A stretch of 15,427 nucleotides of DNA from Rhodospirillales bacterium (GCA_028282185.1 JANQIJ010000229.1:1-15427), one strand, 5' to 3'. Positions 7,191 to 15,390 are shown, numbered from the stretch's first letter. The notes: generated from the sequence alone by a model not told the origin. Translations and numbers: made by a program.

Positions 7191-8021
7191 GTGAAGGCGT
7201 TTCATCTTCATTTGATTTCCGATTCGACGGGTGAAACCGTCGGTCTTGTGGCCCGCGCCTGTATCGCCCAGTTCGAAGGTGTCCAGCCGCAAGAACATGT
7301 CTGGAGCATGGTACGTAGTGAAGAACAGGTTGATAAAATTCTGGCCGCCGTCCGCGAACTGCCGGGGATGGTTCTTTACACCTTGGTTCATGATGATATT
7401 CGTCAACGGTTGGAAGGCGGTTGTCGCAGGTTGATGGTGCCGCATATTCCCGTGCTGGATCCGGTTCTGCTGGCCATGGGTGGTTACTTGAACGCCAAGA
7501 TGCGGGCCCGACCCGGTCGACAACATGTTATGGATGCAGAATATTTCGATCGGATCGAAGCCATGCATTTCGCCCTTAGTCATGACGACGGCCAATCGAC
7601 CACGGACTTGAATGACGCGGATGTGGTTTTGGTTGGCGTTTCGCGAACTTCTAAGACACCAACGAGCGTCTATTTGGCCAATCGGGGAATTAAAACAGCG
7701 AACATTCCCTTCGTTCCCGGCGTGCCATTGCCTGATGACCTGTTCAAGCTCAGTGACCCTCTGGTTGTCGGTTTGACCAAAGACCCAAGACGTCTTGTCG
7801 AAATTCGGCGGCAACGCTTGAAGCTATTGGACCGGGATGAGAACACTGATTACGTCGACTTGGACATGGTTTCCAAGGAAATCAGCGAAGCCCGACGAAT
7901 CTTCACCAAACAAGGATGGCCGGTCATCAATGTCACGCGTAAATCAATTGAAGAAACGGCGGCCAACGTGATGCAGCTTTTGAACCGCAGGCGCGAGGAC
8001 GGCGCCCCGCCCCTGATATAG
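7191..8021 (+). CDS. ppsR: Pyruvate, phosphate dikinase regulatory protein (PpsR/DUF299 family)
   Basis: A bifunctional serine/threonine kinase and phosphorylase that switches pyruvate phosphate dikinase (or PEP synthase) off and on, acting at the pyruvate/PEP node. The preferred start is the GTG at 7191, giving V-K-A-F-H-L-H-L-I-S-D-S-T-G-E-T, the conserved N-terminus, 276 residues, and a GGAG at 7176-7179. The frame is open back to 7074, but that part lacks family resemblance and lies in the origin candidate. The P-loop-like GVSRTSKTPTS occurs near residues 149-159, and QGWPVINVTRKSIEETAA marks the C-terminal region. It is the first gene right of the origin candidate, as in Caulobacter, and leads a compact run with maf, aroE, coaE and dnaQ. 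Confidence 0.93.
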   Translation: MKAFHLHLISDSTGETVGLVARACIAQFEGVQPQEHVWSMVRSEEQVDKILAAVRELPGMVLYTLVHDDIRQRLEGGCRRLMVPHIPVLDPVLLAMGGYLNAKMRARPGRQHVMDAEYFDRIEAMHFALSHDDGQSTTDLNDADVVLVGVSRTSKTPTSVYLANRGIKTANIPFVPGVPLPDDLFKLSDPLVVGLTKDPRRLVEIRRQRLKLLDRDENTDYVDLDMVSKEISEARRIFTKQGWPVINVTRKSIEETAANVMQLLNRRREDGAPPLI

Positions 8022-8041
8022 CACCGGAGAACGGTCCGTGG

Positions 8042-8710
8042 TTGCAACGATGTCCCGTGGTTGAAACAGTTCCTCGCTTCCAAAACGCTGATGCGGCCAA
8101 CGGCAAGCGCTTGATCCTGGCATCGGGCAGCGCGGTTCGTGCCCGACTGTTGATCGCTGCCGGTCTGGACCCGATGATCGATCCGGCGGACATTAATGAA
8201 CCGGTGATCGAAGCCAAATGTCGGGCGGACGGGCTGGACACACCAGAAACGGCGCTTTGTTTGGCCTTGAAGAAAGCCCATGTTGTCTCTGCCCGCCATC
8301 CGGGGCACTTGGTGGTCGGTGCTGACCAGATGCTTGAACTGGCGGATCAAACATTGGCGCATCCCAGGTCCATGGCCGATGCCGCACGAACCTTGGCACA
8401 ACTTTCCGGCCGCGACCACGAACTGGTTTCCGCCGTTTGTTTGGTGCGCGATGGTCGGGATGTTTGGTGCCATACGGCTCGCGCGCGGCTCACCATGCGG
8501 TCCCTGGACAAGACAGCGATCGATGGTTATCTCGCCGTTGCCGGGCCGGCGATCCTCAGTTCCGTTGGCGCCTATCATCTGGAAGGGCTGGGCAGCCAGT
8601 TGTTCACAAAAGTAGAAGGCGACTATTTTACGATCCTGGGGTTGCCGCTGCTGGCGTTGCTGGCGGCGTTGCGCGATGGCGCCGACGAAACCGCGGGACT
8701 GCTGACCTAA
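8042..8710 (+). CDS. maf: Maf-family nucleotide pyrophosphatase
   Basis: Maf proteins hydrolyse non-canonical or modified nucleoside triphosphates to monophosphates. Up to 222 residues from a TTG at 8042, with GGAGA at 8026-8030. A GTG at 8057 is an alternative, and the family core begins at KRLILASGSAVRARLL. The catalytic aspartate is Asp95 in VVGADQ. SVGAYHLEGLGSQLF and GDYFTILGLPLLALL are the C-terminal signatures. The usual S-x-S-P-R-R reads S-G-S-A-V-R, and the usual Lys-Pro after the aspartate reads His-Pro (AHPR). This belongs to the divergent Maf group that follows ppsR in alphaproteobacteria. It starts 20 bases after the ppsR stop, consistent with one transcript. Confidence 0.88.
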   Translation: MQRCPVVETVPRFQNADAANGKRLILASGSAVRARLLIAAGLDPMIDPADINEPVIEAKCRADGLDTPETALCLALKKAHVVSARHPGHLVVGADQMLELADQTLAHPRSMADAARTLAQLSGRDHELVSAVCLVRDGRDVWCHTARARLTMRSLDKTAIDGYLAVAGPAILSSVGAYHLEGLGSQLFTKVEGDYFTILGLPLLALLAALRDGADETAGLLT

Positions 8711-8742
8711 TCAGCGATCCGCAAGAAACGAGGGAGACCGCC

Positions 8743-9621
8743 ATGATCATCACGGGGGGTGCAAGGCTTGCCGGCGTCATGGGTTGGCCCGTGACGCATT
8801 CCCTATCGCCGGTACTGCATGGTTACTGGTTGGAGCAATTTACCCTGGACGGCGCCTATGTGCCGTTGGCGGTTGAACCGGCGAATTTCGAAACGGCCTT
8901 ATCAGCCTTGGCCAAGCTTGGGTTTCGGGGCGTCAACGTTACCCTGCCGCACAAAGAAACGGCGTTCCGCGCCGTTGACCGTTTGGATTCGGCGGCACAG
9001 CGGATCGGTGCCGTCAATACGATCACCGTGGCGCCCGACGGATCGTTCGACGGCAGCAACACGGACGCTTTCGGTTTTCACGAAAACCTTGTCCAGGGTG
9101 CGCCGGGACGTTGGTCCTTTGAAAGTGGCCCGGCGGTCGTGCTGGGTGCGGGCGGCGCGGCCCGGGCGGTCGTCGTCGCGCTGATTGATGCCGAGGTTCC
9201 GGAGATTCGTCTGGTCAATCGAACCCGTGAACGGGCCGAGGCCCTGATTGCCGATCTTTCGGACGCCGATCCGGTGGCTGGCGCCGGCTGCCTGTCCGTC
9301 GATGATTGGTCCCGCCGGGCGCAGGTTTTGGAAGGGGCCAACCTATTGGTCAACACAACGACCCTTGGAATGATGGGGAAGGAACCGCTTAATCTCGACC
9401 TGACGGCCCTGCCAGTCGATGCCCTGGTCAATGACATCGTCTACGCGCCTTTGGTTACGTCTCTCCTGGCCCAGGCGCGGGATCGTGGCAACCCCTGGAT
9501 CGACGGGTTGGGTATGCTGTTGCATCAGGCGCGACCGGGATTTCGCACATGGTTCGGGCGTGAACCCGAAGTCACGGACGCGCTCCGCGATCGTGTCTTG
9601 GCGAAGCTGGTGGGCGGATGA
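8743..9621 (+). CDS. aroE: Shikimate dehydrogenase (NADP+)
   Basis: Reduces 3-dehydroshikimate to shikimate in aromatic amino acid synthesis. The chosen ATG at 8743 gives 292 residues and follows AGGGAG (8731-8736). The longer open frame upstream lies over maf and is not used. Shikimate-binding serines sit in THSLSP (18-23). VTLPHKE contains catalytic Lys71, and Asp108 lies in SNTDAFGF. The NADP-binding loop is GAGGAARAV (135-143), and the NRTRER motif (159-164) reads the 2'-phosphate of NADP. The C-terminal GLGMLLHQA is typical. It starts 32 bases after maf. Confidence 0.96.
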   Translation: MIITGGARLAGVMGWPVTHSLSPVLHGYWLEQFTLDGAYVPLAVEPANFETALSALAKLGFRGVNVTLPHKETAFRAVDRLDSAAQRIGAVNTITVAPDGSFDGSNTDAFGFHENLVQGAPGRWSFESGPAVVLGAGGAARAVVVALIDAEVPEIRLVNRTRERAEALIADLSDADPVAGAGCLSVDDWSRRAQVLEGANLLVNTTTLGMMGKEPLNLDLTALPVDALVNDIVYAPLVTSLLAQARDRGNPWIDGLGMLLHQARPGFRTWFGREPEVTDALRDRVLAKLVGG

Positions 9622-9652
9622 TTTGCCGACGGCGACACATCGGAGGGCGGTG

Positions 9653-10294
9653 ATGTTCGTTCTCGGATTGACGGGGTCGATCGGCACCGGCAAATCAACG
9701 GCGGTGGCGATGTTGCGTCGCCTTGGCTTGGCGGTGCATGATGCGGACGCTGCCGTCCATCGTTTGACTGGACCGGGCGGTCGGGCGGTGCCGGCAATTG
9801 CCGACCTCTTTCCCGAAGCTGTGCCGGACGGCCGGGTCGATCGCGTGCGGCTGGGCCGGCGGGTGTTCGACGATCTGCAGGCGCTGGCCTCGTTGGAGGC
9901 CGTTCTTCACCCCATGGTACGGGATATGGAAGGCCGATTTCTCCGCGCCGCTGCTCGGCGCGGCGCAGCACGGGTCGTTCTCGACATTCCTCTGTTGTTC
10001 GAAACCAGGGCCGAGCGGCGCTGTGACGCCGTTTGCGTTATGACCTGCCCACCCAGGATCCAAAAGCGTCGGGTGCTTGCCCGCCCCGGTATGACCCCCG
10101 ACAAGCTGCGCGCGATCCTGGCCCGGCAAATGGTTCCGGCAGAGAAGGCGCGCCGCGCCGACTTCGTCGTTCCGTCGGGCCTGGGGAAAAATTTGACATG
10201 GCGGTGCTTGCAAGATGTCGTCGGATCGGTGACAAGGACGGACGGACGGGTCTGGGCACCGTCCCCCAACTGGCGTCCGCAAGGCCAAGCCTAG
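9653..10294 (+). CDS. coaE: Dephospho-CoA kinase
   Basis: Phosphorylates the 3' hydroxyl of dephospho-CoA with ATP, the last step of coenzyme A synthesis. The ATG at 9653 gives 213 residues, with GGAGG (9642-9646) six bases upstream. A GTG immediately before is possible. The P-loop GSIGTGKS spans 8-15, and HDADAAVH (29-36) provides the conserved Asp pair. HPMVRDME and LDIPLLFET mark the CoA-binding and lid regions. The C-terminal tail after VPSGLGKN is less conserved. It lies 31 bases beyond aroE, in the same run of genes. Confidence 0.95.
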   Translation: MFVLGLTGSIGTGKSTAVAMLRRLGLAVHDADAAVHRLTGPGGRAVPAIADLFPEAVPDGRVDRVRLGRRVFDDLQALASLEAVLHPMVRDMEGRFLRAAARRGAARVVLDIPLLFETRAERRCDAVCVMTCPPRIQKRRVLARPGMTPDKLRAILARQMVPAEKARRADFVVPSGLGKNLTWRCLQDVVGSVTRTDGRVWAPSPNWRPQGQA

Positions 10295-10335
10295 ATACTT
10301 GAGCGACCGTGGCGCCTGGGAGAGAGAGAACCGCC

Positions 10336-11013
10336 ATGCGGGAAATTGTCCTTGATACGGAAACCACTGGATTGGATCCCCTCTCGGGACACCGCGTGGT
10401 CGAGATCGGCTGCGTCGAATTGGTCAACCATGTGCCGACCGGTGCACGCTATCACCAATACATTAATCCCGAACGGGACATGCCGGCGGAAGCCTTCAAG
10501 GTTCATGGCCTGTCCGAGGCTTTCCTTGCCGATCACCCTGTGTTCGCCGAAATAGCCGACGGGTTTCTCGACTTTGTCGGCGATGCGGGTCTCATAATCC
10601 ACAATGCGGCCTTCGATATGGGGTTCTTGAACGCTGAACTGGCGCGCCTCAAAAGGCCGGCCATTGATATGGCGCGGGCGACCGATACGGTCGTTCTGGC
10701 CCGGCGCAAGTTCCCTGGCGCTGGGGCCAGTCTTGACGCCCTATGCAAGCGATTTCAAATCGACATTTCACATCGCGACCTGCATGGCGCCCTGAAGGAT
10801 GCGGAGCTCTTGGCCGCAGTGTATCTGGAATTGATTGGCGGCCGGCAAACGGATTTGGGCCTGGCCGCGGATCGGGCGGCCGATCTGACGCCAGAGGCGA
10901 CAACGACCGCCGCGCCGAGGCCGCCACGGCCGCACGCACCGAGCGCCGATGAAATCGCGGCCCATCGCGCGTTCATCGAAAAACTGGACAATCCCATATG
11001 GCTCGATGCGTGA
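10336..11013 (+). CDS. dnaQ: DNA polymerase III epsilon subunit (3'-5' exonuclease)
   Basis: The proofreading exonuclease of the replicative polymerase. The ATG at 10336 (MREIVLDTETTGLDP) follows a GGGAGAGAGAG run at about 10319-10329. The frame opens earlier at a GTG (10309), but those nine residues lack family resemblance. 225 residues. The DEDDh catalytic set is complete: Asp7 and Glu9 in LDTETTG, Asp94 in HNAAFDMGFL, His150 and Asp155 in HGALKDAELL. The C-terminal 50 residues include a proline/alanine-rich linker (about 186-203) and end IEKLDNPIWLDA, probably the part that meets the polymerase. It is the last gene of the ppsR run and converges with secB. Confidence 0.96.
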   Translation: MREIVLDTETTGLDPLSGHRVVEIGCVELVNHVPTGARYHQYINPERDMPAEAFKVHGLSEAFLADHPVFAEIADGFLDFVGDAGLIIHNAAFDMGFLNAELARLKRPAIDMARATDTVVLARRKFPGAGASLDALCKRFQIDISHRDLHGALKDAELLAAVYLELIGGRQTDLGLAADRAADLTPEATTTAAPRPPRPHAPSADEIAAHRAFIEKLDNPIWLDA

Positions 11014-11044
11014 CGGGGCCGAATGGCGTCGATGAGCTAATGGG

Positions 11045-11071
11045 CCCGGCAGCCGGTGCCGTCCTGCTGGG
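11045..11071 (+). terminator. Weak stem-loop between convergent dnaQ and secB
   Basis: CCCGGCAG (11045-11052) can pair with CTGCTGGG (11064-11071), using one G-U pair, around an 11-base loop. No T-tract follows, so intrinsic termination is doubtful. It may stabilise a 3' end or be incidental. Confidence 0.25.
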
Positions 11072-11074
11072 ATC

Positions 11075-11587
11075 CTAATCGGCGGGTCCGCCCGTTTGTT
11101 CGCGGATTTTTTCGATGTTTTGCTCGAACAGCGAGGCGAAGTCGACGGGTCCAAGGATCAAGGGCTGGAAGCCGCCTTCTCGGCTGACATCGGCGAGTAC
11201 CGAACGGGCAAAGGGGAACAGCAAGCGGGCGCATTCGACGAACAGGATCGCCGCGCGATGCTCTTCCGGCACATTGACGGAAAACAAACCCGCGTACTTG
11301 AGTTCCAGGATATAGGCGGTTTGATCGGCAACTTTGGTTTCTGCCTTGATGTCCAGGACGACTTCAAAGATCTCGCTGGATATCCCCTCGACCTGGACAT
11401 CCAAATTGAGGTTCATCTCCGGTTGTCCGGCCGGCGCTTCGACGAAAATCTTCGGCGCGCCCGGGACCTCGAAGGAGAAGTCCTTGATATACTGGCCATG
11501 GACGGCCAGGGGAATTCTGTCGCTGTCTTCCGCGTTCTCCGGTGGTGTTGCGGATCCTTGATCCGGTTCCGGCGTCGTTTCGCTCAT
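11075..11587 (-). CDS. secB: Protein-export chaperone SecB
   Basis: A tetrameric cytosolic chaperone that keeps precursor proteins unfolded and hands them to SecA. The ATG at 11587 (MSETTPEP) has GGAGAG five bases upstream and yields 170 residues, close to the E. coli size with a short acidic N-terminal extension. Diagnostic segments are FEVPGAPKIF, AILFVECARLLFPFAR and GGFQPLILGPVDFASLF. The longer open frame beyond the ATG overlaps fxsA and is not used. dnaQ-secB convergence is conserved in alphaproteobacteria. A perfect 16-base palindrome lies 41 bases upstream of the ATG, so it may have its own control. Confidence 0.96.
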   Translation of the reverse strand: MSETTPEPDQGSATPPENAEDSDRIPLAVHGQYIKDFSFEVPGAPKIFVEAPAGQPEMNLNLDVQVEGISSEIFEVVLDIKAETKVADQTAYILELKYAGLFSVNVPEEHRAAILFVECARLLFPFARSVLADVSREGGFQPLILGPVDFASLFEQNIEKIREQTGGPAD

Positions 11588-11628
11588 CAATCTCTCCATT
11601 GCTGGGGCGGCCTGCTGGCTACCACGGA

Positions 11629-11644
11629 TTGTTCCCGGGAACAA
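11629..11644. promoter_or_regulatory. Perfect 16-base palindrome between fxsA and secB
   Basis: TTGTTCCCGGGAACAA is exactly self-complementary. It lies in the 82 bases between the fxsA stop and the secB start, both read leftward. No T-tract follows on either strand. It has the form of a dimer-bound operator. It is not the GTTC-N7-GTTC LexA site of alphaproteobacteria. Confidence 0.45.
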
Positions 11645-11669
11645 CCGCGAAGGACGACGACGGGTTGCG

Positions 11670-12191
11670 TTACGTTTTGTCGCCGTTGATTGGACGGCGT
11701 GTCGTGGTTTCGGGTCCCGAATCGGTGATCTTGGTTGCATCCGGCGCCAATTCTTCGAAGTCGCCGTCGATGACCGGTCCGTCGGGCTCTTCGCCGCCTG
11801 GCGGCATGTCGTGTCCGCGGACATGGACTTGGCCGTGGCGCAAGATGTAGCGACCAATTGCCCTTGCGGCGCCGGCCCTCAAGGGTGGAATGAACAATGT
11901 GAAGCCCAACGCGTCCGTCAAGAAACCGGGTGTCAGCAACAGGGCGCCGGCCAACAGAAGGCAAAGACCATCGAACATCTCGGTGACGGGAAGCCGGTTT
12001 TCGGCTAGGCTTTCCTGAACCCGACGCAACGCCCCCAGACCTTGATGGCGTAGCAGCGCGGTGCCGATCACTGCGGTCAAAATGACCACTCCCAGGGTCG
12101 GCCAAAGACCGAGCCAGCCGCCAACCTGAATGAAAAGACCGATCTCGGCAATTGGTACCGTGATGAAAAGCAAGAGGATGATGAGTGCCAT
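11670..12191 (-). CDS. fxsA: FxsA family membrane protein
   Basis: A 173-residue inner-membrane protein of the FxsA family. E. coli FxsA, when overproduced, relieves exclusion of phage T7 by the F plasmid; the normal role is unknown. The N-terminus MALIILLLFITVPIAEIGLF is the first membrane segment. WPTLGVVILTAVIGTALLRHQG is the family core, and LLLAGALLLTPGFLTDALGF (about 80-99) is the most conserved stretch. The polar tail from about 120 to 173 is probably cytoplasmic and is acidic and variable. GGGAGCGG precedes the ATG at 12191. It points away from the Tim44 gene and toward secB. Confidence 0.92.
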   Translation of the reverse strand: MALIILLLFITVPIAEIGLFIQVGGWLGLWPTLGVVILTAVIGTALLRHQGLGALRRVQESLAENRLPVTEMFDGLCLLLAGALLLTPGFLTDALGFTLFIPPLRAGAARAIGRYILRHGQVHVRGHDMPPGGEEPDGPVIDGDFEELAPDATKITDSGPETTTRRPINGDKT

Positions 12192-12484
12192 CGTCCGCTC
12201 CCTGGCCGCCGCTTTGCCCTTGTCCTTGATCCGTCAGCGGACTATGTAACCCGGGCGTGGCGGTGTCGGTGACATCCGAATGCGCCGCCTGGGTCCCGCG
12301 GCAGGTTCCTGGCGCCATGACGGCTTTGCTGGACCTGACCTTGGCGAGCCGTTACCCTTGTGCCGCGGACTACGGTTCGGTCGGGGAAGGCAAGGCACCC
12401 CGATCCAGAGTGTTTAAACATGGGCGGTGGCGGTCGGTCCACCCGGTAATCGCCCACAGGCGGCGATAAGGTCCGAGATTCGAC
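12192..12484. promoter_or_regulatory. Divergent intergenic region, fxsA / Tim44-domain gene
   Basis: 293 bases that should hold both promoters. GTCCGCT (12193-12199) and AGCGGAC (12236-12242) form a spaced inverted repeat on the fxsA side. TGTTTAAACA (12411-12420) is a perfect ten-base palindrome 64 bases ahead of the Tim44 gene. No clear sigma70 pair was picked out. The short open readings here lack ribosome sites. Confidence 0.35.
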
Positions 12485-13201
12485 ATGGACGGTGGTTTTC
12501 AATTCATCGACATTATTCTGTTCGCCATGGTCGCGGCGTTCTTCGTGCTGCGCCTGCGCAGCGTCTTGGGCCGACGCGACGGCCATGACGGCAGCGGCCA
12601 TCGAGACCGGTTCAAGCCGATGCCGCCCGAAGACGCCCAGACCGGCCCGCAACCCGACGCGGCGGACGGCAACGTCATCTCCCTGCCTGATCGCGGCGAT
12701 GATCCCGGGGCGCAGCCGGCCGGTGACGCCGCCATGGGGGCCGATGATCCGGTCGGCTCGGGATTGGTCCAGATCAAGGTTGCCGATCCGGATTTCTCGC
12801 CCGACGAATTCCTGGTCGGTGGACGGGTCGCCTTTGAGATGATTCTCGAGGCCTTTGCCTCTGGTGATACGGAGGCCTTGGGCGCCTTGTTGGACGACGG
12901 TGTCTATGCTGATTTCGAAGCGGCGATTCGCGATCGCGAGAATCAGGAGCTGACCGTCGAAGATACCCTGGTGGGCATCAAGTCGGCTGAGATTGTCGAG
13001 GCTTATGTCGAGGGCCGGCAAGCCCATGTCACCGTCAAGTTTGTCACCGAACAGATCAACGTGACGCGTGATTCGGAGTGCCAGGTTGCGGAAGGCAACC
13101 CGAACGAAGTGATCACCGTGACCGATTTCTGGACATTCGCCCGTGACACCAAGGCCCGCGATCCAAACTGGAGGTTGGTTGCGACCCATAGCGCCGACTA
13201 G
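12485..13201 (+). CDS. Tim44/TimA-domain membrane-anchored protein
   Basis: A 238-residue protein of the bacterial Tim44-like family, related to the C-terminal domain of the mitochondrial import motor scaffold Tim44. Residues 6-22 (QFIDIILFAMVAAFFVL) form one N-terminal membrane helix. A polar, low-complexity linker rich in Asp, Gly and Pro follows (about 28-90). The Tim44-like domain then runs from about 100 to the end, including GGRVAFEMILEAFASGDTEA and the closing DPNWRLVATHSAD. The start at 12485 has only a weak ribosome site. mltA begins ten bases after its stop, suggesting cotranscription. The bacterial function is not established; membrane-associated protein handling is the usual proposal. 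Confidence 0.88.
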   Translation: MDGGFQFIDIILFAMVAAFFVLRLRSVLGRRDGHDGSGHRDRFKPMPPEDAQTGPQPDAADGNVISLPDRGDDPGAQPAGDAAMGADDPVGSGLVQIKVADPDFSPDEFLVGGRVAFEMILEAFASGDTEALGALLDDGVYADFEAAIRDRENQELTVEDTLVGIKSAEIVEAYVEGRQAHVTVKFVTEQINVTRDSECQVAEGNPNEVITVTDFWTFARDTKARDPNWRLVATHSAD

Positions 13202-13211
13202 ACCGCGCCCC

Positions 13212-14429
13212 ATGGCGCGCCGTCTGACCTCGCTTGCCGGCCTGGTCGTTTCCGCGTTCCTCGTCGCCGGCTGCGGGGTGATCGATCAAGTCATTCCGGT
13301 CAGTGACGCGATACCCGACGCCGAACCGGCGCCAGAGGCACGCTTGTCGCCCGTGGATTATCGCGCCCTTCCCGGCTGGCCCGCGGACGTCCTGGCCGAT
13401 GGCATGCGGGCGTTCGTCACGTCCTGTCCGGCGCTGGCCAAGCAACCGGCTGGCCGGGCCCTGGGCTACCGACCGGAACACGGCACCATGGACGACCTGC
13501 AGCGAATCTGTTCCCGCGCGACCCAGATCGATACGCAGAGCAATGTCCAACTGCGGGCCTTCTTCGAACGTAATTTCCAGCCCTACCTGGTGACGGCGAA
13601 TACCCGGTCGGACGGCAAGTTCACTGGTTATTACGAGCCCTTGTTGCGGGCCAGTTGGCAGCGTGGTCAGCGATATGTCTATCCGATCTATTCCCGGCCG
13701 CGTGATATCGTGGTCGTCGATCTGGAAAATTTCGATCCCGACCGCCGGGGCGAACAGCTTGCCGGACGATTGGTCGATAACCGGCTGGTGCCGTATTTCG
13801 ACCGTGGCGCCATTGAGCAGGGCGCTCTAAGCGGTCGGCGACTGGAGCTGATGTGGACGGACGATCCGATCAATCTGTTTTTCCTGCACGTTCAGGGATC
13901 GGGCCGGGTGTTGCTGCCCGACGGTAGTTTCGTGCGCTTGGCGTTCTCCGGGCGCAATGGCCATCGCTATACGTCCATCGGACGCGAATTGGTGGCTCAG
14001 GGGATCATGAAGCTGGAAGACGTGAATCTGTTCACTTTGCGCAATTGGATGCGTGGCAATCCCCTTGCGGCGCAGCGATTGATGCGGCGCAACAGATCCT
14101 TCATCTTCTTTCGCGTGGCCAAGGATGACACGATTCGCGGCGCCCAAAACGTCCCGTTGACGCCGGGCCGGTCCCTCGCCGTGGATCCCAAACATATCCC
14201 GCTCGGCCTGCCGCTATGGCTCGTCACCACGGACCCCCTCGACCCGCAGTCACAGCGACCGTTGCGCCGTCTTGTCGTTTCCCAAGATGTGGGCAGCGCC
14301 ATCAAGGGCCCGATCCGGGGTGATCTGTTCTGGGGGTTCGGCGAGGCGGCGGAAAGCCGCGCTGGCCTTATGAACGAAATTGGGTCTTACTATCTGTTCC
14401 TGCCACGCCCGTCGCGGCCGACCTCGTGA
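13212..14429 (+). CDS. mltA: Membrane-bound lytic murein transglycosylase A (lipoprotein)
   Basis: Cleaves the glycan strands of peptidoglycan, producing 1,6-anhydro-muropeptides. The ATG at 13212 gives 405 residues starting MARRLTSLAGLVVSAFLVAGC, a lipoprotein signal with lipobox V-A-G-C and lipidated Cys21. The open frame continues back to 13143 but would overlap the Tim44 gene and hide the signal. The MltA domain contains FTGYYEPLLRAS and FLHVQGSGRVLLPDGS. The C-terminal 3D domain carries AVDPKHIPLGLPLWL, then QDVGSAIKGPIRGDLFWGFG, with the conserved aspartates expected for catalysis. No strong ribosome site is visible, so it may depend on coupling to the gene before it. Confidence 0.94.
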   Translation: MARRLTSLAGLVVSAFLVAGCGVIDQVIPVSDAIPDAEPAPEARLSPVDYRALPGWPADVLADGMRAFVTSCPALAKQPAGRALGYRPEHGTMDDLQRICSRATQIDTQSNVQLRAFFERNFQPYLVTANTRSDGKFTGYYEPLLRASWQRGQRYVYPIYSRPRDIVVVDLENFDPDRRGEQLAGRLVDNRLVPYFDRGAIEQGALSGRRLELMWTDDPINLFFLHVQGSGRVLLPDGSFVRLAFSGRNGHRYTSIGRELVAQGIMKLEDVNLFTLRNWMRGNPLAAQRLMRRNRSFIFFRVAKDDTIRGAQNVPLTPGRSLAVDPKHIPLGLPLWLVTTDPLDPQSQRPLRRLVVSQDVGSAIKGPIRGDLFWGFGEAAESRAGLMNEIGSYYLFLPRPSRPTS

Positions 14430-14556
14430 GCCGCTGGCGCCCCGGCCCGTGCGCCCCCGCCATTCAACCGCTATGCTGCGACGGATCGGATGGACCCAGT
14501 GGCGCGTGCCGATTGCCGCTTGCCAATGCAGGTCGGCGCGGCCATGCTGATCCGCC

Positions 14557-15384
14557 ATGTCCACGCCTGTAGATCGATCCGCGCCGCGCGCGGACCCTGC
14601 CAAGTCACCGCCCGAAAATCCGCATGTCGGGCTTTTCGCGACCTGCCTCGTCGATCTGATGCGGCCCAGCGTCGGATTCGCTGCGGTCAAGCTGTTGGAA
14701 CAGGCCGGCTGCCGGATTTCCGTGCCCGAGACCCAAACCTGTTGTGGTCAACCCGCCTTTAATTCCGGCGACAGCGGGAATGCCGGAACCATCGCACGGA
14801 GCATGATCGCAACTTTCGAGCCGTTCGATTACGTCGTTGTGCCGTCCGGTTCTTGTGGCGGCATGATTTCGCACCACTATCCGACCCTGTTCGCCGATGA
14901 CCCCGCCTGGCAGGATCGGGCGCAGGCCTTGGCCGATAAGACCCATGAACTGGTCTTCTTTCTGTCAAGCGTTCTCGGGGTTGACTTGCCGGCTGTGGAT
15001 TGCGCGGCCATGGCCACGTATCACGATTCCTGTTCCGGGTTGCGTGAGCTGGGCATCAAAGAGCAGCCGCGGGCCTACCTAAACAAGGTTAACGGGCTGA
15101 CTCTGGTCGAAGGCGACCTGGCGGAAACCTGCTGCGGCTTTGGCGGTTTGTTCTGCGTGAAATATCCGGATATTTCCGAACGGATGGTCGACAAGAAGAC
15201 CGACGACATTTTGGCGACGGGGGCGGATATCCTGTTGGCTGGCGACTTGGGTTGCCTCATGAACATGGCCGGCCGCCTGAAGCGCCGGGGCGCCGATATC
15301 GAGGTTCGTCATGTCGCGGAGGTTCTCGCCGGGATCACGGCGGGGCCGGACGCGGCGCCGGGAATCGGCGACGGCGAGGACTGA
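14557..15384 (+). CDS. lutA: L-lactate oxidation complex iron-sulfur subunit LutA
   Basis: The cysteine-rich (CCG-domain) subunit of the LutABC complex, which oxidises L-lactate to pyruvate in a flavin-independent way. 275 residues. The first CCG unit has Cys30, TCCGQPAFNSG (61-71) and SGSCGGM (97-103). The second has YHDSCSG (155-161), TCCGFGGLFC (191-200) and DLGCLMNM (230-237). The spacing and both CCG motifs match LutA/YkgE rather than the related glycolate oxidase or heterodisulfide reductase subunits. About 22 N-terminal residues are variable, so the start (14557) could lie a little downstream; no clear Shine-Dalgarno is present. The next gene begins six bases after the stop and looks like lutB. 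Lactate-inducible control is expected but no operator was identified. Confidence 0.9.
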   Translation: MSTPVDRSAPRADPAKSPPENPHVGLFATCLVDLMRPSVGFAAVKLLEQAGCRISVPETQTCCGQPAFNSGDSGNAGTIARSMIATFEPFDYVVVPSGSCGGMISHHYPTLFADDPAWQDRAQALADKTHELVFFLSSVLGVDLPAVDCAAMATYHDSCSGLRELGIKEQPRAYLNKVNGLTLVEGDLAETCCGFGGLFCVKYPDISERMVDKKTDDILATGADILLAGDLGCLMNMAGRLKRRGADIEVRHVAEVLAGITAGPDAAPGIGDGED

Positions 15385-15390
15385 GCCGCC

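Noticed and set aside
7089..7814. Minus-strand frame of 241 codons opposite ppsR
   Set aside because: Shadow of the clearly conserved ppsR frame, with no recognisable domain.
7850..8578. Minus-strand frame of 242 codons opposite the end of ppsR and maf
   Set aside because: It spans two recognised genes on the other strand and resembles no protein family.
11096..11689. Plus-strand frame of 197 codons opposite secB
   Set aside because: Antisense to a conserved secB, without recognisable features.
12242..13213. Open frame of 323 codons on the minus strand opposite the Tim44-domain gene
   Set aside because: It mirrors a recognised gene in a GC-rich region where antisense frames stay open by chance. 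It has no family resemblance and would overlap the whole Tim44 gene.
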